A stretch of DNA of 64,000 nt from Margaritispora aquatica (Eukaryota > Ascomycota > Leotiomycetes > Helotiales > Discinellaceae): positions 1,130,340 to 1,194,339 of the forward strand of contig VJWN01000001.1 in NCBI GenBank assembly GCA_007644065.1. Reading direction: 5' to 3'. The position numbers were made by a program, and so were the translations under genes. The notes below the pieces were generated by a model. That model ran no database searches. It was not told the DNA's origin and was given only the letters and a program-made list of their open reading frames with translations. This document shows positions 1 through 11,401 of this stretch, piece by piece. Each line of letters begins with the position of its first letter. Positions within the stretch are counted from its first letter, which is position 1.

Positions 1-678
1 TTCGTACTTGTTGTTTGATGAAGCTACAGCCAAGCCAAGTCCCAAGAGCACGGAAACGAAACGAATTGGCTTTCAAGAGCTGGAACTTTGCTGAAGATGC
101 AGGCATCGAGCATGTGGTTCCAATCATGCGTTCAAGCAACGAAGGGAACCTCCAGTGTTATTGACAAACCCTGTGCCTGTCTCCTATAGTTGCCCAGACC
201 CAAACAAGAGAACGGAAAGAAGCATTTGATGGTGATACAGCACGGAATGCCACGAGGACAGCCAGTCAGATTCTTGAGACATCATGCGGGGAAGATGCAA
301 AAGATTCAATGCGATGCGCATATGCGGTCAGCGACGGGGAGTTTGGTGATCGAGCCTCCGGTCTTGTCTTTTCTTGTCTTTGGGAATTTTGGTAAGAATT
401 TGTGGTTCGTCGTGTATGTATGAGTGAGGTATCTGCGCGGGCATATCGTAGAGATCCACATGTTGAATACTGGATGCAGCAATCTTGTACTGCATGTTCA
501 AAGAGCGCCCTTCAGGAATGAGGGGTGAACCTCGTTGGAATACCCAGGTCGAAGTCGATCGAGATTCGATTTGCCGTGATATCCAGCGCTCTCACTCCAA
601 CCTTCAATTGTAAGAATGTGCTTAGTAGATCTGCTCTTACCAAGAGAAGAAGGTGTTCTCACACTCTATATCCTAGTA

Positions 679-781
<103 letters not shown>

Positions 782-2221
782 CGTCAAATGAGGCTTTCGA
801 TATCTCCAGATGCTCATCGGCACTTGGAAATGATCTCGAGTGGTTGCTAACGGCAGATGATCAAAGTGGGCTCATTTCGTTCGCGGAGTTAGACTGGACT
901 ACTTGCTGCACTAACAGGCACGAGACGTTCTAATCTGAAATGAAGATCTTCGAAGATAAACTTTTTGTACAGTAATATTTTTGCTCCGAACAACCCGATC
1001 GTCGTTTGTTTCGTCACCTTTGTCCAGCTAGCTTGGGATGTCATGCACTGAGGTGAAGTGTGAGCGGGGAAGCACAGTTCCAGCCATAGCCACAAGAATG
1101 ATGCTGATACTAAGATGACGATAATCTGCTTGTCGGCCAAGGATACTATATCTCGTTGTTCCAGAGTGTACCTCGATTTGTGATTGTCAATATCAGTACA
1201 GTGCAATTAATCAACCATTGACAGAACCACCTGCACGGAGGATGAAGGCCATTGATGAATTGATGTGATATCAACTTCTCGGTTCTCGAAGGTCCAGAAG
1301 CCGCAATCTCTTGGCCACTTTTCCCATTTCTGAAAGCCATTCCGTATGTAACACGATCACCGGCCCCATAGCACGCGATAGGCTCCTAAAGCCGTAGAGT
1401 ATGATGTCGATCACGTTTTCGATTTTCTTCTAGCTTGGAGACTAGAAGAAACTCTATGCCCCATCTTGCGACAGGAAGGCTGCTCGTGGTTGCAGTTGCT
1501 GAACATTGTAGCTAATTCTAGTATTAGCTTTTGATATATACCTACCCATTCCAGGCTTTGGGAGAGAGCCGCAAGACCACCACATCTTGTCTTCTTTTTG
1601 ATTTACATTAACACAATACAATAAAGCACTAGTATCTATCTATCCCTTGGATTAGACTGATTAGGTAGCTGTAGCTTTCACCAAGGATAGACATTATTGC
1701 TATATACAGCAGTTTACTAAATAGGTCACGTACCTTAGTGGTTTTGAGTGTCTTCCGTAGATTAGCCCGCTAGTCCATATTTGGGTTAACTTACCTGCTT
1801 TAGCAATCAGCTACCTATCTTTTGCTTTCAGCAAAAAAGCATGAGGCAGTCCATCAGAGTCAGCAATCAGGCAATCAGGCAATCAACCACAATCAAGCAG
1901 CGATCGGCAATACCTTGGCAGCATCACCTTCTTGCTGTCGGGCACAGGCTTGGTGGTCTTGGGGTGGATGTCCAAGAGGTTCACGAACGTCCAAACAGCA
2001 AAAGAGGAAGCTGCAGCTCAAGTGCCAAGCAACTCTCAGGCCGCCATTGCCCCAAAGAAGGAAAGCGTGCCCCTCAACCCTTTCACGCCGCCTTGACGAA
2101 TAGACCACAATTAATCAGCTCCGTTCCAGTTTTCGCAGGGAAGCAGGGAAGTTCTGTAGGGAAGGAGGGAAGGAGGGAAGGGGAAGGGAGAGGGAAGGGT
2201 CTGAACGCCTCCCTCCTTGAT

Positions 2222-2275
2222 ATCCACACGATCCACACAATCCACACAATCCACACAATCCACAGAATCCACACA
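2222..2275. repeat. 9-bp tandem repeat, six ATCCACACA units
   Basis: Six head-to-tail copies of ATCCACACA; the first ends in CG and the fifth reads ATCCACAGA. Because the unit is a multiple of three, it opens long frames on both strands, which explains the spurious Ile-His-Thr repeat peptides there. It follows a GGAAGGGA-rich run at about 2160-2200. Confidence 0.95.
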
Positions 2276-3199
2276 CCATTATCCCTTGGGGGTGACGACC
2301 ATATCCCTGCCAAAGAAGGCATCCACGCCTTCCACGTTGATGCCGTGTTGAGGCAAGTCCCCACTTATCTTCATGCCGTCTTCAGATTTGTGGATCTGAT
2401 TGGCTGGTGGGTGACTGGGGTTCAGATGGGGGCTCGGTTCCCATTCGTTTCTGGATTCTTGGTCCGACGCTTTTATTTTATTTTATGCAGGCTGGTGTGG
2501 AGCTAGTGCAAGTCGATGTGCTTCTCTGCTGGCTTCTGAAATGGAAGGCGTGGAAGGTTCTTTCCCGTCTCAGATCTTCGATCCGTGATTTGCTCCTTCT
2601 CTTTTGGCAGCACATTGGATTGGATTACTTGATGATATGATGGGGGTGATACGATGGGGGTGATTGATAGGTGATTGGTGGGTTCATCACTTTCAAGTCT
2701 CATTTCCTACCGTAGATTCCTACAGGTACACATAAGGTAATAAGTGATTACATAACATAATAGATCTATGAGGCTATAAGGCTATGAGGCTATGAGGTTA
2801 TGGTATAAACAAACACACAGATATAACAACTACCTCATCAAAGAAATATCTTAGGTATCCAAGCCCAAAATTGCAGAAAGAAGCATACTGTCAATAACAA
2901 AATAATAATAATCCATGCCATACCATACCATACCATGCCCACACACCCAAGCCCAAGCCCAAGCCCAGCGCAAAGTGCACACACTTCCACCCAGTCTCCA
3001 TCGGGCCAATCCTCTGCTATCCACAATGCACACTGCTGCACCCTTACCTTTTACCTTTTACCTCTTCCCTCTCCCCTCTCACTTCTCCACCATCCAAACG
3101 ACTAACGACTTAACGACTAGGTACTTGGAGGTATTACTCCTTGTTACCTCCTAGTTCGTCCAAAAGCTAGTCGATTAAAACACACTTCCTTCTACTGTA

Positions 3200-4565
3200 C
3201 TACCTTTTCATCTTCTAGTGCGTCTTCTAGTGTCGTTTCTGTCTCTCCTCTGCCCATCTCTCTCGCCATTGCAACACTTCTCCACTCAGCATCATACCAC
3301 ACCCCATCCCTTCCTATCTTTTCTCCCAGCCTGAAACTCCATACCGATCCTCCTCCTCCTCCAAACTCTTCCTTTGTCTTTCAGACAGAGACGCCTGGGA
3401 AAAGCCACTCACGAGATTACCCCAACGACGATAGGCAATACCAACGAATGCAACAAAGAATCCTAACTGCTGCCACCCGCGACAATTCAGATTTCCGTGG
3501 AACAGATTCACAATCACAATCACGATCACGACAAAGAGCCTCCTCCTCACCTCACCTCACCACACCACACCGCACCTCACTGGAACGGCTTCATCTGTCT
3601 CAAATAATCAAAACAGTCAGTCACCTGTCAGGCAACTCCAAGCTTTGTTCCAAGCCTGCACCGCCCGCACCATCCACAAATCCAAGACCAGACTACAAGC
3701 CCATACCTTTCCGGTCTCTACTACTGTTGCATCTCTCTTCCTCCTCACCCCTCACCAATTGTCTACGATTCCTCCACCATTCTCGATTTGACAGTATCGA
3801 TAATCTTACCATCCTTCACACGCGAAACATCCGAAGAAGCACTGGCGATATTATTCTTATTTGTTTCTTTCTTTCTTTCTTTGAGATACCCAGGGTTCGG
3901 TGTTTGACTTCAGCCTCTCCTTGGATTTCCCCTCTTTGCCCGTCTCTTGTCTCGATAATAAAGAAAGGAATTTCGTTTCTTGCCTCCTCGTACACATAAA
4001 TCTCAGCCTGGTCTGTGTTTGGAAGGTCACACCGTATTACCATTACGCCGACGTCGCAAATTGCTAGAAACACCATCATCTCTGTCGAATCATCGCCACA
4101 AGCTTGCTTGCTTGCTTGCTTGGTCTTCTGCGTTACACGTTCCCGTCGCTCGGAGACGCCAGTTCCAGAAGCATTTCTACCAACATCAAGATCTGTCGGT
4201 CCCCGCGTGCGTTGACCACAGAATCACTCGTTATTGGAAGACCAGTCTCTGTCGATTCGGATTTCACGGCTTCTCGCAGACCACGAAGTGTCGACTTTGC
4301 TTCATCTCTTTGCATATCTTCAACCACTGGGGTTTTAATCGTCGTTGCATGTGAGCAAACAACAGTGTCGACCTTGAAGAGTGGTTTCCTTGTACAAATA
4401 CTTTAATCGGCTCATGTTTTCGGTGCGATAACATTCGACTACCCGGCATTCCCACCATCCCAGTACATACAGGACGCAAGGCGTGAGCTTTGACATCCGA
4501 TATACTGGTTCATTGAAGAGATCCGTCTGAGGAGGAGAAGGGAGGACGCCCTCCGTCGAGTGCCC
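3200..4565 (+). promoter_or_regulatory. Pyrimidine-rich promoter and long 5' leader of the RGS gene
   Basis: Top-strand CT-rich tracts dominate from about 3180 to 4000 (for example TTTCTTTCTTTCTTT near 3866), followed by a (CTTG)5 repeat at 4103-4122. CT-rich stretches are common around transcription starts in filamentous ascomycetes. Several upstream ATGs exist, including 3448, which opens a 183-codon frame with no recognisable domain. The exact transcription start and any leader introns cannot be placed from sequence alone. Confidence 0.45.
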
Positions 4566-6821
4566 ATGAAGTATCTTCGGACCGCAATGCGAAGGTCGAA
4601 AAACCGAAAGCCTCCTTCACTACACATAAAGATATCTTCAGGAGAGAACTCACCGCGCTGCTCGTCTGTGATTGACGATTGCGACGCGGACGACGAAGGC
4701 TTCATGTCTTCTGGGGAATTCCAGCCTTCGAGGCCTTTGAGTCTTGCGATACCTTCAGCCTCGGGCCCGTACTGTCCTCGACGACCTACATTACAAGAAG
4801 TACTTTCAAATTCAGCGCCACCACCATGGACATTAGGCGCATTTACTCAATACCTATCTCAAAATCACTGCTTGGAGACATTGGAGTTTACCATGGATGC
4901 AAACAGATACACTAAACACTATAGAGAGATGACGGAGAGGGATCCTCGTACACCTCTATCACCCCACTCACCTGAATCTGTGTACGTACGAATGTTATGG
5001 CAGAAATTGTTGGATGCATACATTGCTCCAAACGGACCTAGAGAAGTAAATCTGCCTTCTGCTGTTCGAGATCGTTTGCTCTCGCTCCCTGCTGCTGAAG
5101 CACCTCCCGATCCAACAGAGCTTGAACCTGCTGTGAAGATTGTCTTTGAGCTGATGGATGAGTCGGTTCTTGTGCCGTTTCTTAACTCTGTGGTTTCATC
5201 ACGTGGGTCTGAATCATTTACAAGTCCGTGGACATCGAGTGAATCAATGTCAGATGTGACGATGACTGGCTCTTTAGACGAAAGGTCTCTGTCTCCTTTG
5301 AAGACTCGCTCGCATCGTGATGGTAGCCCGCCATCAGGTGCTATGGACATTCTTTCCCAATCTTATAGCGGCCCTTCACCACGACACACTCATCAATCAC
5401 ATCTGACCGCAGCATTTGGAAGAGGAGCTGCGCGTCTGTCGGGTCATTTGTCGGGAACCTCAATGCATTCTACAGGAGATGCTCTGGACAGCTTGACTGA
5501 TGATAGCACAGAGTCAGCATCTCCATCAGGTTCTGCTTTAGATCCTATGACCCCACCCAGTACTCCACCAATGTCTCACATTGGCTTCAGCGACGCCTCG
5601 CCATCTACCAGTCCCCGAAATACTCGTTTAGATGGCAGTAGCTGGAAGAAGATGGGAGCTAAACTTGGCTGGAAAAAAAGCCGGTCCGGTCATGGATCGG
5701 GTTCCAGTACAAGCAGTTCTCGGTATCCATTGGGACGTGACACAAGTGATGAGAGTGCCAGCAACGGATTCTGAGGGCGACAGGTCACGTCGTCACCAAA
5801 TGATGTTTTCCCTTCTATGCCAGCTCCAGCTATTTCTCCTACGGTACAAACAGTTGCAGGATTTTCCTCGCCCCGAGACACGCGATCGAAGTCTGTCACA
5901 TCGATACATGGTGGGACCAGTCTGAAGCTTAGCGAAGGTGGGGAATCTCCTGTCCTCGAAGCTCATCCTGGTTCTCCCGTGGATATCAGCAGGCCTCGTT
6001 CGTCAATAGCTAGCTCGCTAGCTATTCAGCGTCTCTACCATGGGAATGATAAGGATGTTTCCACCAAATGTCCTCTATCGCTGGGCACGAAAGAAGAAAA
6101 TATCATGAGGGATGGCGTGGCCGCAAAAGCGTGCCTGCTGGTTGAGCCGAAAACGGACCAGCATGACCATGAGGTTAAGAGTTCGAGGAAGAGAAGTTAC
6201 GGAAGCCATCCATTTTATATTCCTGCCAAGGTACCCGAACAGGAAGAAGTCCACGATTTCCATCCGCCAGGAACCGACAAATCGTCTGTCGAAACAGCGG
6301 TGGAGAACTCGGATATGGATTTTGAGTTCGAGGAGGACAATGGAGTGTGGATTTCTGCTCACCCGGTGTACGGATCGAGAACGAGCCTTGCGACTACTAC
6401 TACGACTGCTAGCCATTATGTTGATGACAAAAATCACGGGGTGCTAACAGTTGACACAAGTGTTGCTAGTTCTGCAGCTAGCATGATTTCTTCGGCCGCT
6501 AGTATCTATTCTATACCTAGTTCAGATGCTTACGGTTGGGAGGAAGAACTGGATCGCAAGGTCATAGAAGGCCGAAGCCTTTGGGACAGGGAGCCGGTCA
6601 GTAGACGATTACCTAGTGGAGGGAGAACTATGGGACCTCGAACTCGACCTCAAGTTGCCTACGAATCTCATTCCAAACGCGGACCACTCAACAGCAAAAG
6701 AAGGAGTTTGCTTCACCGAGTTCTCAACATCTCCGGGTCCCGACGCACTCCTACAGACGATATTGTCATGTCTGGCGGAGTCACTTCTAATGATACCCAC
6801 TGTCCGACTACTTCTACTTAG
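4566..6821 (+). CDS. rgsA: RgsA-type regulator of G-protein signalling, frame interrupted by one TGA
   Basis: The ATG at 4566 opens a frame to a TGA at 5772-5774 (402 residues). The same frame then stays open for another 348 codons to a TAG at 6819-6821. The RGS domain lies at about residues 74-210: RRPTLQEVL, then PPWTLGAFTQYLSQNHCLE and LEFTMDANRY, ending near FELMDESVLVPFLNSVV. This is the short RGS type known as RgsA in Aspergillus and Rgs2 in yeast, which speeds GTP hydrolysis by G-alpha at the plasma membrane and so damps GPCR/cAMP signalling. The rest is Ser/Pro-rich; the part after the TGA is also low-complexity but looks coding (acidic EFEEDNGVWISAHP, YGWEEELDRK, basic C-terminus). 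Known RgsA proteins are about 360 residues, so either the protein ends at 5774 or the tail is joined by an intron I cannot place convincingly, by readthrough, or is lost by mutation. RGS identity is sure; the tail is not. Confidence 0.8.
5772..5774 (+). other. In-frame TGA between RGS domain and open C-terminal tail
   Basis: The codons around it read AGC AAC GGA TTC TGA GGG CGA CAG, all in the RGS frame. Removing the stop by splicing needs an intron of length 3n. Candidates such as 5746-5823 (78 nt, donor GTGATG, acceptor CCTTCTATGCCAG) preserve the frame but have a weak donor and no clear branch site. The best donor sequence, GTATCC at 5723, does not keep frame with any nearby acceptor. Confidence 0.8.
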
Positions 6822-8021
6822 CGATTTACTATTTTGAGCAAGCATCACAGGCGTTTTGGACGAGGTTTCTCTTCTCAAGACATATTTTGGGCGCGTGGAA
6901 ACGAGAAACGAGTCGCGAAGTCCTTTTTGATACATTTATTATTTTTATCTCACGAATCGACATGGTAATGGCAAACGGGCGGGATGCTTCGGGATCGAGC
7001 ATCATCATATCATCATACCAAAAACGGCAAAAATGGAGAGGCTAGCTTTGAAACATTTATTGCGTTTGCTATTTTGGATTATCTGCATCTTCGATTCTAG
7101 CTTCTTGTATTTACTGTACGTGTTTTATGTTCTATCTGGTTTTGTGTCTGTGTTTGTGCTTGTGTGGCAAGGCAAGGCGTTCTTTGGGTCATCTCGCCTC
7201 ATTGGGGGTGAATGGTTGGGAATGGCTGTTTGGATGGGATGGGTATGGGAATGGGCCAGATGGGTGGGATGGTACGGATAAGAAGATATACATTGGGATG
7301 GCGTTGCGATATCCTGGTTGCTTTTTTTAAGGGGAGGCATGGAATCTTTGCATGAGGAGGTGGGAGAGTTGGCTTACAATTAATCCACTAAATAAATGGA
7401 CGATGAGGTGGGAACAGGAGATGGGATATAGATTCAAGAAATACTACATCTGATACCCCAATTTGTTGGTTCATATTCTTGGTTTCCTCGATGTGCATGT
7501 GAAAGTTGACATGAATGTGACTTTGAATATGTGAATACCGCGTCACATCTTGAGAGGTGAGATTTTGAATCTGAATCTGATGCACAATCAATATCTCGAA
7601 TCTTTTGTATTCAGAAAGCAAGACCTCTATGTTGCTTCTCTGTTCGTAACTCCAGCTCTTTATACCACCTTATGTTATGTTATGTTATGTTATGTATGCT
7701 ATATACCTTAATTGGCCTTTCTATTCATCTAGTACCTACCTGCCTACCTGTCTCCCTGCCTTGATAATCATCTCCATCCCTGAGCGCCGGCCGCTATGCT
7801 TGCTGCTGTGAGTATTCGGCATCTATCTACAAATGCATTTCTCTCCCTTTCCTCTCCTCTCCTCTCCTCTCATGTCTAGTTCAGTCTGTTTTAGTCCACT
7901 ACATGTATCAACGAGTTATTTCTTTTTCTCTCTCACCACCACTGCCACTGCACTGACGTGTAAGATTCCGCCGACTTTCTTGTCCGTGTGAGTGAGTGAG
8001 CTTCTGGTTCTCTTTGTTCAT
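6822..8021. other. Intergenic: 3' regions of the convergent RGS and CIA1 genes
   Basis: No gene is seen. It contains the 3' ends of two convergent genes, a (TTATG)5 repeat at 7670-7694, a CCTCT repeat at about 7852-7870, and G-rich runs near 7200-7270. Open frames here lack ATG starts or any recognisable motif. Confidence 0.6.
7670..7694. repeat. (TTATG)5 microsatellite
   Basis: Five perfect pentanucleotide units between the convergent ends of the RGS and CIA1 genes. Confidence 0.9.
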
Positions 8022-9401
8022 TCACGTCGTGTCCAGCTTCACCGCATCCACCTCAGCCAATCCCTCCACGCTCCACGCCCTCACAACCCCATCATCCCCA
8101 GTCGTGACCAGCATCTCCTCGCCCTCGCCCTTCCGCCCCGCATCGAACCGCGCACACCACGTAACGTGGTTAACCTCGTACGCACCATGCGCGCCCTCCA
8201 CCGTCCCCACGACAATCCATTCCGTTTCTACGTCTCCGCCTACCGACGACCGCCCCTTCGTGACTTCCTGGTACACGGCCACCTTGCCATCGCCGCCCGT
8301 CGAGGCCACCAGCCCGCTCTTGCCGCTCCAGCTTATCGCGTAGATGGGCAGGTCGTGGATTTTGGGGAGAGTGGCGACGCAGCTCCAGATCTCGTTTGAG
8401 GGTGCGGGTCGCATAGTCGAGGGGATGCCTGTGCTGTTCAGGTAGGACGGACGGTTTGGCGGCGGAGGCGTAGGCTGCTTCTTCCACACCTTGATCGTCC
8501 CGTCCGCCGACGAGGAAATCAGTCTCGGGATCCGAGGACTGTAGTCCCCATCATCGGCCTTGGGAGAGAACAGATCCATACTCACCCTCGGCTCCCACGC
8601 CAGGCTCCAAACCGTCTCCCCGTGTCCCTCGAGCACGGCAATGCAGCTCCACTCGCCCTCGCCATCGCCCCGGTACAGCCGCACATCATCGTCGTAACTC
8701 CCGCTCGCGAGCACCTCGCCCTCGCCGTCGTCTTCCCGCCACGCCACGCACTTCACGTCCGCGCTGTGGTCCTGCAGCACCGCGACCGTCTCCCACTCGT
8801 CGTCGCCCTCCTCGCCGATCTCCTCCCAGATCCACACGGACTTGTCGCGCGAGCAAGATGCCAGGTATTGTCCTGAGGGGGAGTAGGCGACGTGCTTGAT
8901 CTCCGCGTCATGGCCTTCGAGCACGACGACGAATTCCCAGTCGTCTGTCGTGGATGAAGCGTCCGAGTCTGCGCTGGAGTGCTGCAGTCGTGGCGTCAGT
9001 CTCTTTTCTCCCGCGCTGGTGATTTCAAACTCCGTGTCTGGCTCCTCTGTCTCTGTCTCTGTGTGCATCATCTCCCTGTCGTCCGCGGAGCTGCTCTCCT
9101 CGCGCTTCCAGATCGCCATGTTCGAGTCGAAGGACCCCGTCGCGAGACATAGCTTCCCCGTGCTCTTCACCACCGGCTTCCAGGACACGGAGCGCACGGA
9201 GCGAGAGTGCCCGCCTTCGAGGACCGAGTGCAGCGTGAAGTTCTTGAGCGAGTACACGCGTGCTGTCTTGTCGGAGGTCGCTGTTGCGAGGAGGGGTAGC
9301 CCGTTGGGATTTGGGATCGACACCCAGGCGCGGGATGATGCTGTGGGTTTGAATTCTGCGAGAGGCGTGATGGTGAGGTTTTGGGTGGTGGGAGAGGCCA
9401 T
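8022..9401 (-). CDS. CIA1: Cytosolic iron-sulfur assembly protein Cia1 (WD40 propeller)
   Basis: Single exon of 459 residues, ATG at 9401, TGA at 8022. The N-terminus (residues about 20-75) carries the Cia1 pattern AWVSIPNPNGLPLLATATSDKT followed by VRSVSWKP. WD repeats follow through the whole chain (for example LASCSRDKSVWIWE, LASGSYDDDVRLY, ISSSADGTIKVWKK and the last VVRAWSV), fitting a seven-bladed propeller. Cia1 is the WD40 part of the cytosolic targeting complex (with Cia2 and Mms19) that passes Fe-S clusters to cytosolic and nuclear apo-proteins. Family members are about 330-450 residues; the extra length sits in Ser/Glu-rich loops (about 115-150) and a Pro-rich loop near residue 310. 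It is divergent from the gene at 10197. Confidence 0.94.
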   Translation of the reverse strand: MASPTTQNLTITPLAEFKPTASSRAWVSIPNPNGLPLLATATSDKTARVYSLKNFTLHSVLEGGHSRSVRSVSWKPVVKSTGKLCLATGSFDSNMAIWKREESSSADDREMMHTETETEEPDTEFEITSAGEKRLTPRLQHSSADSDASSTTDDWEFVVVLEGHDAEIKHVAYSPSGQYLASCSRDKSVWIWEEIGEEGDDEWETVAVLQDHSADVKCVAWREDDGEGEVLASGSYDDDVRLYRGDGEGEWSCIAVLEGHGETVWSLAWEPRVSMDLFSPKADDGDYSPRIPRLISSSADGTIKVWKKQPTPPPPNRPSYLNSTGIPSTMRPAPSNEIWSCVATLPKIHDLPIYAISWSGKSGLVASTGGDGKVAVYQEVTKGRSSVGGDVETEWIVVGTVEGAHGAYEVNHVTWCARFDAGRKGEGEEMLVTTGDDGVVRAWSVEGLAEVDAVKLDTT

Positions 9402-10196
9402 TGTTTATGCGTATAAGAGGTGAGGTTGTGAGATGAGTTAAGTTGGTGGTTGAGTTCTGCAGAAAGGGTTGGGAGGAGAGTGTTTATTTGTATGTGAATG
9501 TAGTGGGATGGAGGGGTTACTTTTTTTTGTTCTACAGTACAATTCAATCTGTATCTCCGATCTGATAACCAACGATTAGCGATGCACGGTCCTCTGTTTG
9601 GGGAGCTTGAATTGCATTTCTCCTGATTGGACATTTTCTTTCTAACTTAGCTTTATAATATATCTTCATGTTTTCCGGATTCGGTATTTCGATTGTTCAA
9701 TCATTGGATTTTATACCTACTAAATGATTCTTTCCATCACGTCCTCGAGTGAGCATGCATGTTATCGACAACCATCCGTAATATCTCTAGTGAGATGGAT
9801 CCCGCCTCTTCCTACCTACTATCCCAATGGTCATTACACGTCATTACATTCTGAATTCGCTTTCCTCGGATGCACTAGGTGCTTCTCTTCTCTCAAGTTC
9901 TCATATCGGGTTCCTCTAGTTAGTCGTTTAGCTTCTGGTATGATGGGGATGTGGCCTTATGAGGTCGACTAGAGCTCTAGTGAGGTTATGGTTGTGTTCC
10001 GGCTCCAAACTTGAGCAGTTTAGGTCTGAATGGTGGTGGAGCTCTACTGAATGCTAAAGACCCCGCGGATATCTGTTAGTGGTGTATAGATTTTCTTCGC
10101 TCTTCGTCATGTTCTTTTCTTTGCTTTCGCACATACACAATATTTCTGATATTAAACACATTTATTCACCTTCATATTCGACAAAATTCCGCAATC
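9402..10196. promoter_or_regulatory. Divergent intergenic promoter, CIA1 / unknown gene at 10197
   Basis: About 800 bp between two genes that point away from each other, so it must hold both promoters. The part next to 10197 is AT-rich (ATATTTCTGATATTAAACAC near 10140). I could not assign a specific factor site. Confidence 0.5.
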
Positions 10197-11401
10197 ATGC
10201 CTCTCCCTATTCACTCCTATGAAGAGGGTGAGATTGATGGATTCGAGGATACAGAAGACAGTACCAATCGACTTCCGGTTATCCGTAACCCCCGAGCTGA
10301 GTCGACCGTCGACAGAATTATGGAGGAAAGAATCGTTCCAGATGTGCTACATTTAAACCTTTCTCTGCGTCCCTCTCGTCTTGAGATGGGCCAAGGCTCT
10401 TCCATGCCGTCGCTTTCAACTATATTGGACACCTCGAACGTCCGGCGGACAGTGACAACGGAGTTTCTCAGACTCCGGTCGTGCTATGGAACGTCATTAT
10501 ACTTGTGGATGCGCCGTGATTTCATTCCAGGTAGGGGTTTCGACGAGTTTCAGGAGTCTGGTACGATTTTAGGTTGCGAAAGGTAAGTTTCCATGTTTAT
10601 GTCTTGGGCTCTCATTCTAGCAATTATTGCACCCACTTACTGCGCTGATCGAAAGACGGATCGAGTCACTAACTGAACCACAGTGAAGCTGTTTCGAATG
10701 TACTCATTGATAGTTTTTGCGATTTTCTCCTACGTAAGCAGGACCTGCAATATGAACGGGCACCCATTATCCATATTCCAAGTCTTCCATCTTTCGTCGC
10801 ACTCCTCATCAGACCGGACTTCGCGAGAGACCGCAAACGCTGGGAGCCGATCATCCAAGCACATACCGGCCACACCATTGCAGAGATTGCTAGAGATTCC
10901 TTCGATGAAAGGGTTGCTCCCTCCCGCCCTGCTGTTCCTCGTTTTGCTCGTCGAAATGAGTTGCGCGCCGCCACAGTTCCTCTGCAGCGTAGTTATGCCA
11001 ACTTCCTGCAATTGCGAGGTCCGCGTATTATCAGGAATACTCGCTACCCTCCGAATTATACCCCGATCATCACTCCAGCTAGAAGGTTAGGGATACAAGA
11101 TCCTTCAGAGCCATCTCCACGCACTCCAAGCAGACTTCTAGAAGTGGCGGACCCTTTACCTACATCTCCCACTCCTGGGTATCTAGATACGAGCGATGAT
11201 GATGACGATGACGATGAGTATGATGAGTATGGGTTCAGGAACTGCGAAGGTCCACTTCCTCCGAGACCTCGTCGTAGAAGCATGTCTCCTCAAAGGTCGC
11301 CTTCCAAACGCTTTCGCCATATCTACCGATTCTGGAGAAATGGCATGAACGCCAACTATAATATCATACAGGGCGCTGATAATATTGCAGCACAAGCATG
11401 A
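10197..11401 (+). CDS. Conserved-looking hypothetical protein, two exons
   Basis: Exons 10197-10582 and 10684-11401, 367 residues. The intron 10583-10683 (101 nt) has donor AG|GTAAGT, branch CACTAACTG and acceptor CCACAG. Splicing joins two open frames exactly (GAAAG plus TGAAGC), which is good evidence that the gene is real. The N-terminus is acidic (EEGEIDGFEDTED). The middle has an amphipathic segment (SNVLIDSFCDFLLRKQDLQY) and an Arg-rich stretch. Near the C-terminus an acidic run (TSDDDDDDDEYDEYG) is followed by a basic SPQRSPSKRFRHIYRFWR segment. There is no signal peptide, membrane span or catalytic motif that I recognise. The mix of acidic and basic patches would fit a nuclear or scaffold protein, but I assign no function. 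Confidence 0.75.

Noticed and set aside
1841..2506. 221-codon plus-strand frame
   Set aside because: Its length comes from the 9-bp repeat, which cannot contain stops in this frame; no motif and odd composition.
3448..3999. 183-codon frame with ATG start
   Set aside because: Lies within the CT-rich leader of the RGS gene, Ser/Leu-rich from composition alone; kept only as a possible upstream ORF.
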